DNA from: Roseovarius sp. M141
GTDB taxonomy: Bacteria; Pseudomonadota; Alphaproteobacteria; Rhodobacterales; Rhodobacteraceae
Assembly (NCBI RefSeq): GCF_024355225.1
Contig: NZ_VCNH01000008.1
Span: 2,170,001 to 2,234,000 of the forward strand
Length of the DNA: 64,000 nucleotides
Direction of reading: 5' to 3'
A program made the translations under genes and the position numbers. The notes beneath the pieces were generated by a model. It was given only the letters and a program-made list of their open reading frames with translations. It did not search any database and had not been told where the DNA came from. This document shows positions 9,136-17,860 of the stretch, piece by piece (position 1 is the first letter of the stretch; each line of letters opens with the position of its first letter).

Positions 9136-9953
9136 TCCTGCGTCTCCGCTTTGGCCTGCATGGGTTTGGCCGGCTCTGCCTTGGCCAGTGTTCCGTGGTC
9201 GTGGCCGCAACCATCATGTGCATCCTGCCCGGCCTGCGGACCGTGCGTGTGGTCGTGGTGATGGCGATAAAGCGCCAGCGCCCCTTGCGTGCCCTCGCCA
9301 AAGAGGGCGCGGTAGACCGGCGCCTCGGCGACCACCTCGGGCGTGCCTTCGCAGCAGATATGACCGTTGACACAGATGACGCGGTCCGACGCGCTCATCA
9401 CGACGTGCAGGTCGTGGCTGACCATCAGTATTGCGCAGCCGGTATCGCTGCGGACCTGTTCGATTTGACGGTAAAAGGCGGCGGCGCCGGGCTGATCCAG
9501 ACCGGCCGTCGCCTCGTCCAGAATCAACAGTTCGGGCTGGGCGATCAGGGCGCGGGCCAATAGGACGCGCTGGAACTGACCGCCAGACAGGGCCGCCATC
9601 TGACGGGTTTCGATACCGGGGACACCTGCGCGCGCCAGCGCAGCCGTGGTGGCGTCATGCGACACCCGGCGCGGGAGCCCCAGAAACCGCAGAACAGTCA
9701 TTGGCAGGGTCGCGTCCAACACCAGCCGCTGGGGCACATAGCCCAGCCGCAGGCCTGCGCGCCGTGTCACTTGTCCCGATGCCGCCCGCACGCCACCCAG
9801 AATCGCCCGCAGCAGGGTAGATTTGCCCGATCCGTTCGGACCGACAATCGTCACGATTTCGCCCGGTGCGATGCTGAAATCGACATTCTCCAGAACAGGG
9901 GTGACGCCATGGCGTACGGTCAGGCCTGCCGTTGTGACCAGTGGAAGGCTCAT
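9132..9953 (-). CDS. znuC: Zinc ABC transporter ATP-binding protein ZnuC
   Basis: ATPase of the ZnuABC importer. The 273-residue product has Walker A GPNGSGKST at 38-46, the signature LSGGQFQRV, Walker B LLILDEATAGLDQPG and the switch His in MVSHDLH. The C-terminal tail is unusually rich in histidine (YRHHHDHTHG and CGHDHG), a likely zinc-binding extension seen in some ZnuC proteins. The start at 9953 overlaps the zur stop (ATGA), and the end overlaps znuB, so the three genes are translationally coupled. Confidence 0.95.
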   Translation of the reverse strand: MSLPLVTTAGLTVRHGVTPVLENVDFSIAPGEIVTIVGPNGSGKSTLLRAILGGVRAASGQVTRRAGLRLGYVPQRLVLDATLPMTVLRFLGLPRRVSHDATTAALARAGVPGIETRQMAALSGGQFQRVLLARALIAQPELLILDEATAGLDQPGAAAFYRQIEQVRSDTGCAILMVSHDLHVVMSASDRVICVNGHICCEGTPEVVAEAPVYRALFGEGTQGALALYRHHHDHTHGPQAGQDAHDGCGHDHGTLAKAEPAKPMQAKAETQE

Positions 9954-10444
9954 GCGTCGCCGCCCGCGCATCCGGGGCACAGCCCCTCGGCCTCGCGCAC
10001 CGTGCGCTCGATCATGAATCCGGCCTGCTTTGCCGCGCGGCCCAATTCACCTGCGCTGGGGTCGGTTTCGGTCTCGACCACGCGCTGACAGGTGCGGCAG
10101 ATCAGGAAGGCGGGGGTATGCTGCCCTTTGCCATGCGCGCCAGGCGTATGCGAGCAGGCGATGAAGGCGTTCAGCTGCTCAATCCGGTGGGCAAAGCCAT
10201 GGGTGACCAGAAAATCCAGCGCCCGATACGCCATGGGCGGCTGCGCATTCAGCCCGTCACCGCGCAGCCGGTCCAGAATCTCGTAGGCGCCCAGCGATGT
10301 GTGGTCGCCCAAAAGGATTTCCAGCACGCGGCGGCGGATTGGAGTGAATTGCAGCCCCGCCTTGGCGCAGTGACGCTCGGCGGCCTTTAGCCCGTCGTCG
10401 ATGCAGCCCTGATGGTCATGTGGGTCGAAGGCGTCGGTCGGCAT
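9950..10444 (-). CDS. zur: Zinc uptake regulator Zur (Fur family)
   Basis: Zinc-responsive repressor of zinc uptake genes. The 164-residue product shows the Fur winged-helix region (FTPIRRRVLEILL ... LGAYEILDRL ... PMAYRALDFLVTHGFAHRI). It also has the metal-binding region with a conserved CSHTPGAHGKGQHTPAF and two CxxC pairs (CRTC and CPGC) expected for structural zinc. It is the first gene of zur-znuC-znuB and faces znuA across a 103-base gap with two Zur-like palindromes, so it probably autoregulates and controls both units. Confidence 0.94.
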   Translation of the reverse strand: MPTDAFDPHDHQGCIDDGLKAAERHCAKAGLQFTPIRRRVLEILLGDHTSLGAYEILDRLRGDGLNAQPPMAYRALDFLVTHGFAHRIEQLNAFIACSHTPGAHGKGQHTPAFLICRTCQRVVETETDPSAGELGRAAKQAGFMIERTVREAEGLCPGCAGGDA

Positions 10445-10475
10445 GGTAAATCCTTGGCAGAGATTAACTTGCAGT

Positions 10476-10488
10476 GTTATAGTATATC
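10476..10488. promoter_or_regulatory. Putative Zur operator 1 (zur side)
   Basis: GTTATAGTATATC differs at one base from a perfect palindrome GTTATA-N-TATAAC. This AT-rich shape is what Zur sites in alphaproteobacteria look like. It sits 32 bases upstream of the zur start, in the divergent zur/znuA gap. Confidence 0.6.
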
Positions 10489-10509
10489 GCTTACTGCTGG
10501 TGGTGGAAT

Positions 10510-10522
10510 GTTATAATGTCAC
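10510..10522. promoter_or_regulatory. Putative Zur operator 2 (znuA side)
   Basis: GTTATAATGTCAC shares the left half GTTATA with operator 1 and matches the right half TATAAC at four of six bases. It lies 26 bases before the znuA ATG at 10548, a good position for repression of znuA. Confidence 0.5.
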
Positions 10523-10547
10523 ACATCATATGTCACAAGGGGCACGC

Positions 10548-11513
10548 ATGTTCAACCGGATGAAACAGGCCATTCTGGTCACCACTTTGATAACCCCAGC
10601 CTTGGGCGTTGCTGCCTACGCCGAGGTACCCAAGGTTGCGACCGACATCGCGCCCGTGCAGGCGCTGGTCGCACAGGTGATGGGCGGGCTGGGCGCGCCG
10701 GCGGTGGTCGTGCGGCCCGGCGCGTCGCCCCACGGCTATGCAATGCGCCCGTCCGAGGCAGGCGCATTGCAAGAGGCGGACGCCGTGTTCTGGATCGGAC
10801 CGGCGCTGACGCCGTGGCTGGAGGGTGCGATCGACACTTTGGCGGGGGGCGCGTCGGTGACGCCCTTGCTGAAGGCGCCGGGAACCACTGTGCTTGCGTT
10901 CCGCACCGGCAACCGGTTCGAACCGCACGAGCACGAGCACGAGCATGAGGGCCAGGCACACGAGGACGAGGATCACGACCATGACGCCCACGCCCACGAA
11001 GGGCAGGATCCGCATGCCTGGCTGGATCCGCGCAATGCCCAAGTCTGGCTGGACGTGATCGCGCAAAGGCTGGGCGACATTGACCCTGAAAATGCGCAGA
11101 CCTACCTTGCCAACGCCGGGGTCGGCCGGGCCGAGATCGCCGCGCTTGAGGCTGAGCTGCAACAGGCGTTGGGGCCGGTTCGGGAGGTGCCGTTCGTCGT
11201 CTTTCACGATGCGCTCCACTATTTTGAAGACCGCTTCGGTCTGGCCGCTGTCGGGGCCATCGCGCTGGGTGATGCCTCCGATCCCGGCCCCGCGCGGATC
11301 CAGGCGGTGCGCCAGACAGTGCAGGAGATGGGCGTGACCTGCGTGCTGTCCGAACCGGCCTTTAATCCGTCGCTGGTGCAAACCGTGATCGAGGGTAGCG
11401 GCGCACGCACGGGTCTGGTCGACCCTATGGGGGGGGGTATTGCGCCGGGCGCGGCGTTCTATCCCGCATTGCTGCGCAGCGTCGCCGCCGAGCTGGTCCA
11501 GTGTTTGGAATAA
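10548..11513 (+). CDS. znuA: Zinc ABC transporter substrate-binding protein ZnuA
   Basis: Periplasmic zinc-binding protein that delivers zinc to ZnuBC. The 321-residue product has a signal peptide (MKQAILVTTLITPALGVAAYA), the cluster A-I features ASPHGYAMRPSEA (metal His) and DPHAWLDPRNAQ, and a His/Asp/Glu-rich loop between them (repeats of HEHEHEHE and DHDHDAHAH) typical of ZnuA. The ATG at 10548 was chosen because it begins the signal peptide and has AAGGGG upstream. The gene is divergent from zur and probably Zur-regulated. Confidence 0.95.
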   Translation: MFNRMKQAILVTTLITPALGVAAYAEVPKVATDIAPVQALVAQVMGGLGAPAVVVRPGASPHGYAMRPSEAGALQEADAVFWIGPALTPWLEGAIDTLAGGASVTPLLKAPGTTVLAFRTGNRFEPHEHEHEHEGQAHEDEDHDHDAHAHEGQDPHAWLDPRNAQVWLDVIAQRLGDIDPENAQTYLANAGVGRAEIAALEAELQQALGPVREVPFVVFHDALHYFEDRFGLAAVGAIALGDASDPGPARIQAVRQTVQEMGVTCVLSEPAFNPSLVQTVIEGSGARTGLVDPMGGGIAPGAAFYPALLRSVAAELVQCLE

Positions 11514-11781
11514 TGCAGGTACGCGTCACTGCTGCCCTGCACGACGGCTGATGCTATGATGCGTATTATGATCTGGTGGTGAGGGGCATTGTGGACTGGA
11601 CGCCGCGGCAACCCGAAACGATTGCCCTCTAACCTCAACGCAAAAGGACTAACGCGATGGCAACTTGGCACGCAAAGCGCACCAACCAAAAGCGATGTGT
11701 ACCGCATCGAACGTGCGTATGGCCCGACGGTGCAGGTCATCGCCACGGGCACTGCCGAATGCGCTGCGAGGGGGCTTTGAT

Positions 11782-13476
11782 ATGATGTCGCGGCGCAGTG
11801 TAACCTGTGGCCTGCTTTCATCGGCTGCCATGATCGGCGGTGGGGTGATAGTCCGTGCGGGCGATGTCCCTGCGTCAGCCACCAAAATCCCGCAACGTGC
11901 ATTCCCCGCCACCTACAAGCGGATGATCAATAGCGGCCACAGCCTGACGGATGCCTACGTCAATTGGGGGGCTTTCCCCAGCACATTCCGCTCCATGTGG
12001 AACGAATTCTATGCGGGTAATCCGGCGTGGGACAATGTCGAGGAATCTACTGTTCCCGGCTCGGATACCAAACACCGCTGGGATAAGGCGGATTGGCCCG
12101 CCGGTGCCGACGCGCGTCGGGACATTGCCGATTACGGCCAGCTGGTTCTCGCGGAGGGTGGGCCGATAGCGCGCCCCGGCAGCATCGATGAAATTTACGA
12201 GTACGCCAAATATCTGCAGGATCTCAGATACGAGAGTCTGTTCTATGAAAACACTATCACGCTGGGCGATGGCGGCGCGGGCGCGGAAATGCTGCTCTGG
12301 ACGATCTGGCCTGAAATTTCCGGCGACAACGGCGGCCGCGGCAGTTTTCGCGACATGCTGGACGAATACGAATACTCCTTCCATGACCGGCAGGAAAAGA
12401 TCATGGCGGCGCATCCCGGCGGGCCGTACCTGCATATTATTCCCGGCCATCGCCTGATGATGAGGATCTGGGATGATATGCAATCAGGCGTCTTTCCTGA
12501 TGGGATCACGGATATTCAGGTGCTGTTCGATGACCTGATCCACCCCAACGCCATCGGCAACTATGCCTGCTCGCTGATGGTTCTGTCCGTCACGCTGGCG
12601 ATTGATCCGCGCGACGTGGTGCATGTGCCGGATATGACAATCGGAGGAACCAATTACGCCACGCCTGCGATGGTCGCCTACATGAAGCAGATCGTCTGGG
12701 AGATTGTGACGACCTACGCCCGCGCAGGCATGGGTGGCACGGATCTGGGGGCGATTGTTGATTATTCCGAAACCCTGATCGAGACGCCGCGCGAAACGCT
12801 GGGTGACGCTGTGTTTCATCAAGCACAAAGGTCGGACATGGCAGGGCTGACCGGGCCCATCACATCGGCCGTGCTGGACGGGCAGACGTTCAACGTGTCC
12901 AATCCCGGCGAGGGATCTGTCGTCGCTGAAAACGGTGGCATCACATTCACCGACAACGGCCTGTATCTGGCGATCCCCGGTGCCACACCGACAAGCATGG
13001 TCTATGGTATCGTTGCCCTCAACGCAGCGTGGAATCCCGCAGGGGAGCGCGGGACAAAGCTGCTGGAGTTGACTGATGGGGTTAGTGGCGACGGCGTGGG
13101 CATCGACAACTGGAATGAAACAGGTAGCCCGCCGATGTACCGCACGTTTTCAAGCAACGCCAGCGGCAACGAAATCATGGTGGCGCGCGCTGAAAACATC
13201 ATTCTCGAATTTTATTATGGCGCTGGCAAGACTTGGATATTCGGGCAAAGTCTGTCTGATCCAACCGTGATCGGATACCAAACATCGACAATCACCCACA
13301 CACCCAAAACCATCAACTACATCAGTTACGGTGTGCCACAGAAAGCGCAGCCTTGGTTTTCGGGCAGGTCCAACTGGACGCTTTACGGGGCTGCGTTCTC
13401 GCGCGGCACAGAACCGACATGGATCGAGCGCAAAGTGATGCGCGCGTGGGCCAAACGTCAGTTCCCGGCGGTATGA
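11782..13476 (+). CDS. Exported SGNH/GDSL-hydrolase-like protein of unknown substrate
   Basis: The 564-residue product starts with MMSRRSVTCGLLSSAAMIGGGVIVRAGD, a Tat-like or Sec signal. A block I-like NSGHSLTDAY (about 50-59) and a block V-like FDDLIHPNAIGNY (about 250-262, with the Asp-x-x-His pair) resemble the serine-hydrolase SGNH fold, so an esterase or deacylase role is plausible. The remaining C-terminal half reads like a beta-rich domain without a name I recognise. AG followed by a run of G lies 8-14 bases before the ATG. The gene sits between znuA and a tRNA gene with no operon partner, which is a common place for acquired DNA. Confidence 0.7.
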   Translation: MMSRRSVTCGLLSSAAMIGGGVIVRAGDVPASATKIPQRAFPATYKRMINSGHSLTDAYVNWGAFPSTFRSMWNEFYAGNPAWDNVEESTVPGSDTKHRWDKADWPAGADARRDIADYGQLVLAEGGPIARPGSIDEIYEYAKYLQDLRYESLFYENTITLGDGGAGAEMLLWTIWPEISGDNGGRGSFRDMLDEYEYSFHDRQEKIMAAHPGGPYLHIIPGHRLMMRIWDDMQSGVFPDGITDIQVLFDDLIHPNAIGNYACSLMVLSVTLAIDPRDVVHVPDMTIGGTNYATPAMVAYMKQIVWEIVTTYARAGMGGTDLGAIVDYSETLIETPRETLGDAVFHQAQRSDMAGLTGPITSAVLDGQTFNVSNPGEGSVVAENGGITFTDNGLYLAIPGATPTSMVYGIVALNAAWNPAGERGTKLLELTDGVSGDGVGIDNWNETGSPPMYRTFSSNASGNEIMVARAENIILEFYYGAGKTWIFGQSLSDPTVIGYQTSTITHTPKTINYISYGVPQKAQPWFSGRSNWTLYGAAFSRGTEPTWIERKVMRAWAKRQFPAV

Positions 13477-13641
13477 TGGTGATCCCAGTCAATAAGGGTC
13501 TGGGTCGGCGATCACGAAAGCGTCGTTGCGGCGCTTGGATGCCGCATTCGGCGCGAAGCATCGGACAAAGGCTCTGCATCCAAAGCCCATGCAGGGCACT
13601 TTCCTTAAAATCCCTGCAATATCAAGGGTCTCTTGTGGCGA

Positions 13642-13718
13642 TGGTAGGCCCGGCAGGACTTGAACCCGCAACCAAAGCGTTATGAGCGCTCTGCTCTAAC
13701 CAGTTGAGCTACAGGCCC
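13642..13718 (-). tRNA. tRNA with CAU anticodon (probably tRNA-Ile2, possibly elongator tRNA-Met)
   Basis: Read on the minus strand, 77 bases fold as a cloverleaf with an encoded CCA. The acceptor is GGGCCTG/CGGGCCT (two G-U pairs), the D arm contains AGCTCAACTGGTTAGAGC, the anticodon stem is GAGCG/CGCTT with loop CTCATAA (anticodon CAT), and the T arm has GGTTCAAGTCC. The anticodon-arm neighbourhood CTCATAACGCTTTGGTTG resembles lysidine-modified isoleucine tRNAs more than elongator methionine tRNAs. The presence of tilS cannot be checked in this window. Confidence 0.93.
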
Positions 13719-13730
13719 GCCATGACCCGC

Positions 13731-13759
13731 GTCCTAATCAGCAGGCGCGCCCGCGTCAA
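13731..13759 (-). promoter_or_regulatory. Putative sigma-70 promoter of the CAU tRNA
   Basis: On the minus strand a TTGACG -35 element (13754-13759) and a TAGGAC -10 element (13731-13736) are separated by exactly 17 bases. The expected start would be a few bases before the tRNA 5' end at 13718. Confidence 0.5.
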
Positions 13760-13836
13760 GGCTTTGAGATTGCGATTGCCGTGATGATGGGCTACCCCGC
13801 GCGTGATCCGCCCGCCATGGACCAAGGAGTGCCAGG

Positions 13837-14883
13837 ATGACAAACCCGAAAAATGGTATCAGCTATGCCGATGCAGGCGTCGATATCGACGCAGGCAACG
13901 CGCTGGTCGAGCGGATCAAACCCGCAGCAAAGCGCACTGCGCGCCCCGGCGTGATGTCTGGCCTTGGGGGGTTTGGCGCGCTGTTCGATCTGAAGGCGGC
14001 AGGCTATAGCGATCCGGTTCTGGTCGCGGCCACCGACGGCGTCGGCACCAAACTGCGCATCGCCATTGATACCGGCAATGTCGACGGCGTGGGCATAGAT
14101 CTGGTCGCCATGTGCGTCAACGACTTGGTCTGCCAAGGCGCCGAGCCGCTGTTTTTCCTGGATTATTTCGCCACAGGCAAGCTGGAGACCGAGCAGGCCG
14201 CGCGCATCATCGAAGGCATAGCAGAAGGTTGCGCGCGTTCGGGTGCAGCGCTTATCGGCGGTGAGACGGCGGAAATGCCGGGCATGTATCCGGCGGGTGA
14301 TTTCGATCTGGCGGGCTTTGCCGTCGGCGCGATGGAGCGGGGCAGTGCTCTGCCGGACGGCGTGGCCGAGGGCGACGTTCTGCTGGGCCTCGCCAGCGAT
14401 GGCGTGCATTCCAACGGCTATAGCCTTGTGCGCAAGCTGGTCGAGCTTTCGGAGCTGGGCTGGGACGAAGATTGCCCTTGGGCGGATGGAACTCTGGGCA
14501 GGGCGCTGCTGACGCCCACGCGGCTATATGTCAAATCGGCGCTGTCTGCGATCCGCACAGGCGGCGTGCATGCGCTGGCTCATATCACCGGCGGCGGGCT
14601 GACCGAAAATCTGCCACGCGTCCTGCCCGAGGGGCTGGGCGCCGATATCGATCTGGGAGCTTGGCCGCTGCCCGGCGTCTTTGGCTGGTTGAAACAGACC
14701 GGCAACATGGAAGAGGCCGAACTGCTGAAGACATTCAACTGCGGCATCGGCATGATCGTCAGCGTGGATGCGGACCGCGCTGATGCGCTGGTCGAATTGT
14801 TCGCTGAGCAGGGCGAGACGGTGTACCGCCTTGGCCATGTCACCAAGGGTGCCGGCATCCGCTACAGCGGCACGCTGGCGTGA
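13837..14883 (+). CDS. purM: Phosphoribosylformylglycinamidine cyclo-ligase
   Basis: AIR synthetase, the fifth step of purine biosynthesis. The 348-residue product carries the family segments [16 protein letters not shown] at the N-terminus, [12 protein letters not shown], the Asp-rich [34 protein letters not shown] and [29 protein letters not shown] precedes the ATG. The GTG of purN overlaps its stop codon, forming a coupled purMN operon. Confidence 0.96.
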   Translation: MTNPKNGISYADAGVDIDAGNALVERIKPAAKRTARPGVMSGLGGFGALFDLKAAGYSDPVLVAATDGVGTKLRIAIDTGNVDGVGIDLVAMCVNDLVCQGAEPLFFLDYFATGKLETEQAARIIEGIAEGCARSGAALIGGETAEMPGMYPAGDFDLAGFAVGAMERGSALPDGVAEGDVLLGLASDGVHSNGYSLVRKLVELSELGWDEDCPWADGTLGRALLTPTRLYVKSALSAIRTGGVHALAHITGGGLTENLPRVLPEGLGADIDLGAWPLPGVFGWLKQTGNMEEAELLKTFNCGIGMIVSVDADRADALVELFAEQGETVYRLGHVTKGAGIRYSGTLA

Positions 14884-15473
14884 GCAAACGGGTCGCCATC
14901 CTGCTGTCTGGCGGCGGCTCGAACATGGTGGCGCTGCTGGACAGCATGACCGGTGATCACGCAGGTCGCCCGGCGCTGGTGCTGTCGAATCGCGCGGACG
15001 CGGGCGGGCTGGACAAGGCTGCAGCCCGCGGTGTGCCGACCGAGGTGGTCGATCATCGGCCCTATGGGGCCGATCGCGCCGCGTTCGAGGATGCGCTGCA
15101 CGCACGCATCATGGATTATCGCCCTGATATCATCTGCCTTGCCGGGTTCATGCGGGTGCTGACCGAAGGGTTCGTGTCCCGCTGGCAGGGGCGGATGATC
15201 AACATTCACCCCTCGCTTTTGCCCAAATATCGCGGCCTGCATACCCACGCGCGCGCCCTTGCCGCGGGCGAGGCCGAGGCGGGCTGTACCGTTCACGAGG
15301 TGACGGCGGCGCTGGATGACGGCCCGATCCTCGGGCAGGCACGCGTGCCTGTCGATCCGGCCGACACGCCCGACACACTGGCCGCGCGCGTGTTGACGAT
15401 GGAGCATCGCCTCTATCCCGCCGTCCTGCGCCGTTTCGCCGCCGGGGACCGCGCGCCGGTGTGGCTGCCTTAG
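14880..15473 (+). CDS. purN: Phosphoribosylglycinamide formyltransferase
   Basis: GAR transformylase, using 10-formyltetrahydrofolate in purine synthesis. The 197-residue product begins [15 protein letters not shown] (phosphate loop) and contains the catalytic Asn-His-Asp set in [14 protein letters not shown] and [15 protein letters not shown]. It starts with GTG at 14880, inside the purM stop codon (GTGA overlap), which implies translational coupling. Confidence 0.95.
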   Translation: MSKRVAILLSGGGSNMVALLDSMTGDHAGRPALVLSNRADAGGLDKAAARGVPTEVVDHRPYGADRAAFEDALHARIMDYRPDIICLAGFMRVLTEGFVSRWQGRMINIHPSLLPKYRGLHTHARALAAGEAEAGCTVHEVTAALDDGPILGQARVPVDPADTPDTLAARVLTMEHRLYPAVLRRFAAGDRAPVWLP

Positions 15474-15559
15474 GTGATCGGGCGTCGGCAATATCGTTTT
15501 AATTCCCGCCGCTTTGCAGTATAGCAGCGCAGCCGCCATCAGCGAAAGAAGCCGTTCCC

Positions 15560-16720
15560 TTGATCCAGACCATCACCACGACCGACGCCCTGGCCGAATT
15601 TTGCACCCGCGCCGCCGGGCACCCCTACGTCACCGTCGACACCGAATTCCTGCGCGAACGGACGTATTATTCCAATCTGTGCCTCGTGCAGCTGGCCTAT
15701 CCCGGCGACGGAGACGAGGCGGCAGTGCTGGTTGATCCGCTGGCAGAAGGGCTGTCGCTGGAGCCGCTTTATACGCTGTTTCGCGACGAATCTGTGGTCA
15801 AAGTGTTCCACGCCGCCCGACAGGATCTGGAAATTTTCTATGTTGATGCCGGGCTGATTCCGACGCCGTTGTTCGACACGCAGGTCGCGGCGATGGTCTG
15901 CGGTTTTGGCGAGCAGGCAGGATACGAGACACTGGTCAAACGCATTGCCAAGGCACAGGTCGACAAATCTTCGCGCTTTACCGACTGGTCGCGCCGCCCG
16001 CTGAGCGATGCGCAAAAGACTTACGCGCTGGCGGATGTGACGCATCTGCGCAAGGTGTACGAATATCTGGCCAAAGAGCTGAAGAAAAGCGGACGTGACA
16101 AATGGGTGGCCGAGGAAATGGCCGTTCTGACCAATCCCGAAACCTACGTCACCCACCCGCAGGATGCCTGGAAGCGCATTAAGACTCGGAACAATTCAGG
16201 CCGATACCTGTCGATCCTGCGTGCCCTGGCCGAGTTCCGCGAGGCGTATGCCCAGTCGCGCAACGTGCCGCGCAACCGCGTCTACAAGGATGATGCACTG
16301 GTCGAACTGGCCGCGACCAAACCCACCAGCGTTCAGGATCTTGGCCGGTCCCGCCTGCTGCTGCGCGAGGCGCGAAAGGGCGAGATCGCGGACGGTATCC
16401 TAAAGGCCGTGGCCGATGGGCAGGCCGTGCCGACAGGCGAGCAGCCGGAGCCTGATCTCAGCCGCGAAAAGCTACAAGTGAACCCGGCGATTGCGGACCT
16501 TCTGCGCGTCTTGCTCAAAGGGGTGGCAGACCGCGAGGGGGTGGCGTCAAAACTGATCGCGACCGCATCGGACCTTGATGCCATCGCGGCGGGACAGCGC
16601 GACGTGCCCGCGCTCAGCGGTTGGCGCCGCGACGTCTTTGGCGAAGAGGCGCTACGGCTGTGCAAGGGTGAGATCGCCCTGCGCGTGAAGGGCAGCATGA
16701 TCGAGACTGTCGCACTGTAA
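15560..16720 (+). CDS. rnd: Ribonuclease D
   Basis: 3'-5' exoribonuclease that trims tRNA precursors. The 386-residue product has the DEDDy exonuclease motifs: VTVDTEFLRERTYY near the N-terminus, FHAARQDLEIFY, and DWSRRPLSDAQKTYALADV with the Tyr-Asp pair. A C-terminal HRDC-like domain follows (SRYLSILRALAEFREAYAQSRNVPRNRVYKD...). The start is a TTG at 15560, chosen because the family begins at this point (MIQTITTTDALAEF) and no ATG is nearby in frame. Confidence 0.94.
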   Translation: MIQTITTTDALAEFCTRAAGHPYVTVDTEFLRERTYYSNLCLVQLAYPGDGDEAAVLVDPLAEGLSLEPLYTLFRDESVVKVFHAARQDLEIFYVDAGLIPTPLFDTQVAAMVCGFGEQAGYETLVKRIAKAQVDKSSRFTDWSRRPLSDAQKTYALADVTHLRKVYEYLAKELKKSGRDKWVAEEMAVLTNPETYVTHPQDAWKRIKTRNNSGRYLSILRALAEFREAYAQSRNVPRNRVYKDDALVELAATKPTSVQDLGRSRLLLREARKGEIADGILKAVADGQAVPTGEQPEPDLSREKLQVNPAIADLLRVLLKGVADREGVASKLIATASDLDAIAAGQRDVPALSGWRRDVFGEEALRLCKGEIALRVKGSMIETVAL

Positions 16721-16783
16721 CTGTGGCACTGCAACCGGGGGCGTCCTTTCGGATGTCCGCTTTCGAACGCTCAAACGTATTGC

Positions 16784-17305
16784 TTAGCGGTTGCTGGTGG
16801 CCGTCGTTGTCTGGCTGAGCACACGCACGCCGCGCACCCTGTCCAGGGTCTGGCTTGATACGAACTGCCCGGCGCTGACGCGGCGGGTCTGCTCGGGGCC
16901 TTGCGGGGTATTTACCAACTGTATCGCGCGCATGGTATAGGTCAGCATCCCATCGACGGGCGCGCCACCGTTTTCTGGCCACAGGCGCACATCGAACGCG
17001 CCTTGGCGCAGTGAAACGCCCGTCGCCTTGACGATCGCGCCGCCGGCCGATGGCGCGACCACGACATTCTGGACGGCATAGATTGGCGTACCGGCATAGG
17101 TTTCGGCGTCGGACTTGCGGCGAAAGATGCTGTTGCTTTGCTCCGGGATCAAAGGGTTGGCCGCCGGATCCTGCACGGGCGCACTCTGCTCGGCGGTGCG
17201 GCCCGGGCCAAACCAGTTGGCTGGATTGGCCCGCGAATCGCCAAAGCCAGAACAGCCCGCCAGCGACAGGCTGGAAATCGTCAGAAGTGTCACCAGACCG
17301 CGCAT
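16784..17305 (-). CDS. Hypothetical lipoprotein
   Basis: The 173-residue product starts MRGLVTLLTISSLSLAGCSG, a signal peptide ending in the lipobox LAGC, so it should be lipidated. A low-complexity segment follows (residues about 20-60), then a conserved-looking region AGTPIYAVQNVVVAPSAG and LWPENGGAPVDGMLTY. The ATG at 17305 has AGGGG nine bases upstream; the open frame runs further but without a start signal. It is divergent from sufE. I do not recognise a named family. Confidence 0.82.
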   Translation of the reverse strand: MRGLVTLLTISSLSLAGCSGFGDSRANPANWFGPGRTAEQSAPVQDPAANPLIPEQSNSIFRRKSDAETYAGTPIYAVQNVVVAPSAGGAIVKATGVSLRQGAFDVRLWPENGGAPVDGMLTYTMRAIQLVNTPQGPEQTRRVSAGQFVSSQTLDRVRGVRVLSQTTTATSNR

Positions 17306-17449
17306 CGCAAAATGCCCCTTTAACCTCGTATCATTGGCGCGGACCCTAGCAGGCCACACCGCCCAAGCGCAAGCCAGCGCGGCGCTGTGGGCTGGACGTT
17401 TGTGGGTGCCGGGGCTACCTCCGGGGTAGAGTAAGTCAAAGGATGGATC

Positions 17450-17860
17450 ATGGCCCAAGCCCGCTTCGAAGAGATCGTCGAGGATTTCGAGTTTCTGGAC
17501 GATTGGGAAGACCGATATCGCCACGTCATTGAACAGGGCAAGGCGATGAAGCCGCTTGATAATGCGCTCAAGGTGCCCGCAACCCGCGTCGAGGGTTGCG
17601 CCAGTCAAGTCTGGCTGCACCCGCAAATCGAGGCAGGCAAGTTTCGCTTTGACGGGGATAGTGACGCGCTGATCGTGCGCGGCCTGATCGCGGTCTTGCG
17701 CGCGCTGTATAACGACCTGCCAGTTGCAGAGGTGCCTGCCGTCGATGCGGGGGGCGAATTGGCCCGACTGGGCCTAACCGATCATTTGTCAGCGCAGCGC
17801 TCGAACGGGCTGCGCGCGATGATCGAGCGGATAAGGCTGGTCGCAGCTCAGACCTCCTGA
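17450..17860 (+). CDS. sufE: SufE-like sulfur acceptor protein
   Basis: SufE accepts persulfide sulfur from the cysteine desulfurase SufS and passes it to the SufBCD scaffold for Fe-S cluster assembly. The 136-residue product has the expected fold pattern: FEFLDDWEDRYRHVIEQGK, then the acceptor loop VEGCASQVWL with catalytic Cys50, and RGLIAVLRALYND. It stands apart from any suf cluster in this window, as in many Rhodobacterales. Confidence 0.94.
   Translation: MAQARFEEIVEDFEFLDDWEDRYRHVIEQGKAMKPLDNALKVPATRVEGCASQVWLHPQIEAGKFRFDGDSDALIVRGLIAVLRALYNDLPVAEVPAVDAGGELARLGLTDHLSAQRSNGLRAMIERIRLVAAQTS

Noticed and set aside
11657..11785. 42-codon ORF overlapping the SGNH-like gene by ATGA
   Set aside because: AAGGACT lies before its ATG, but the product (MATWHAKRTNQKRC...) has no coding-like third-position pattern and no recognisable features.
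13477..13641. Phage attachment site at the 3' end of the CAU tRNA
   Set aside because: No copy of the tRNA 3' end and no integrase gene is visible in the neighbourhood.
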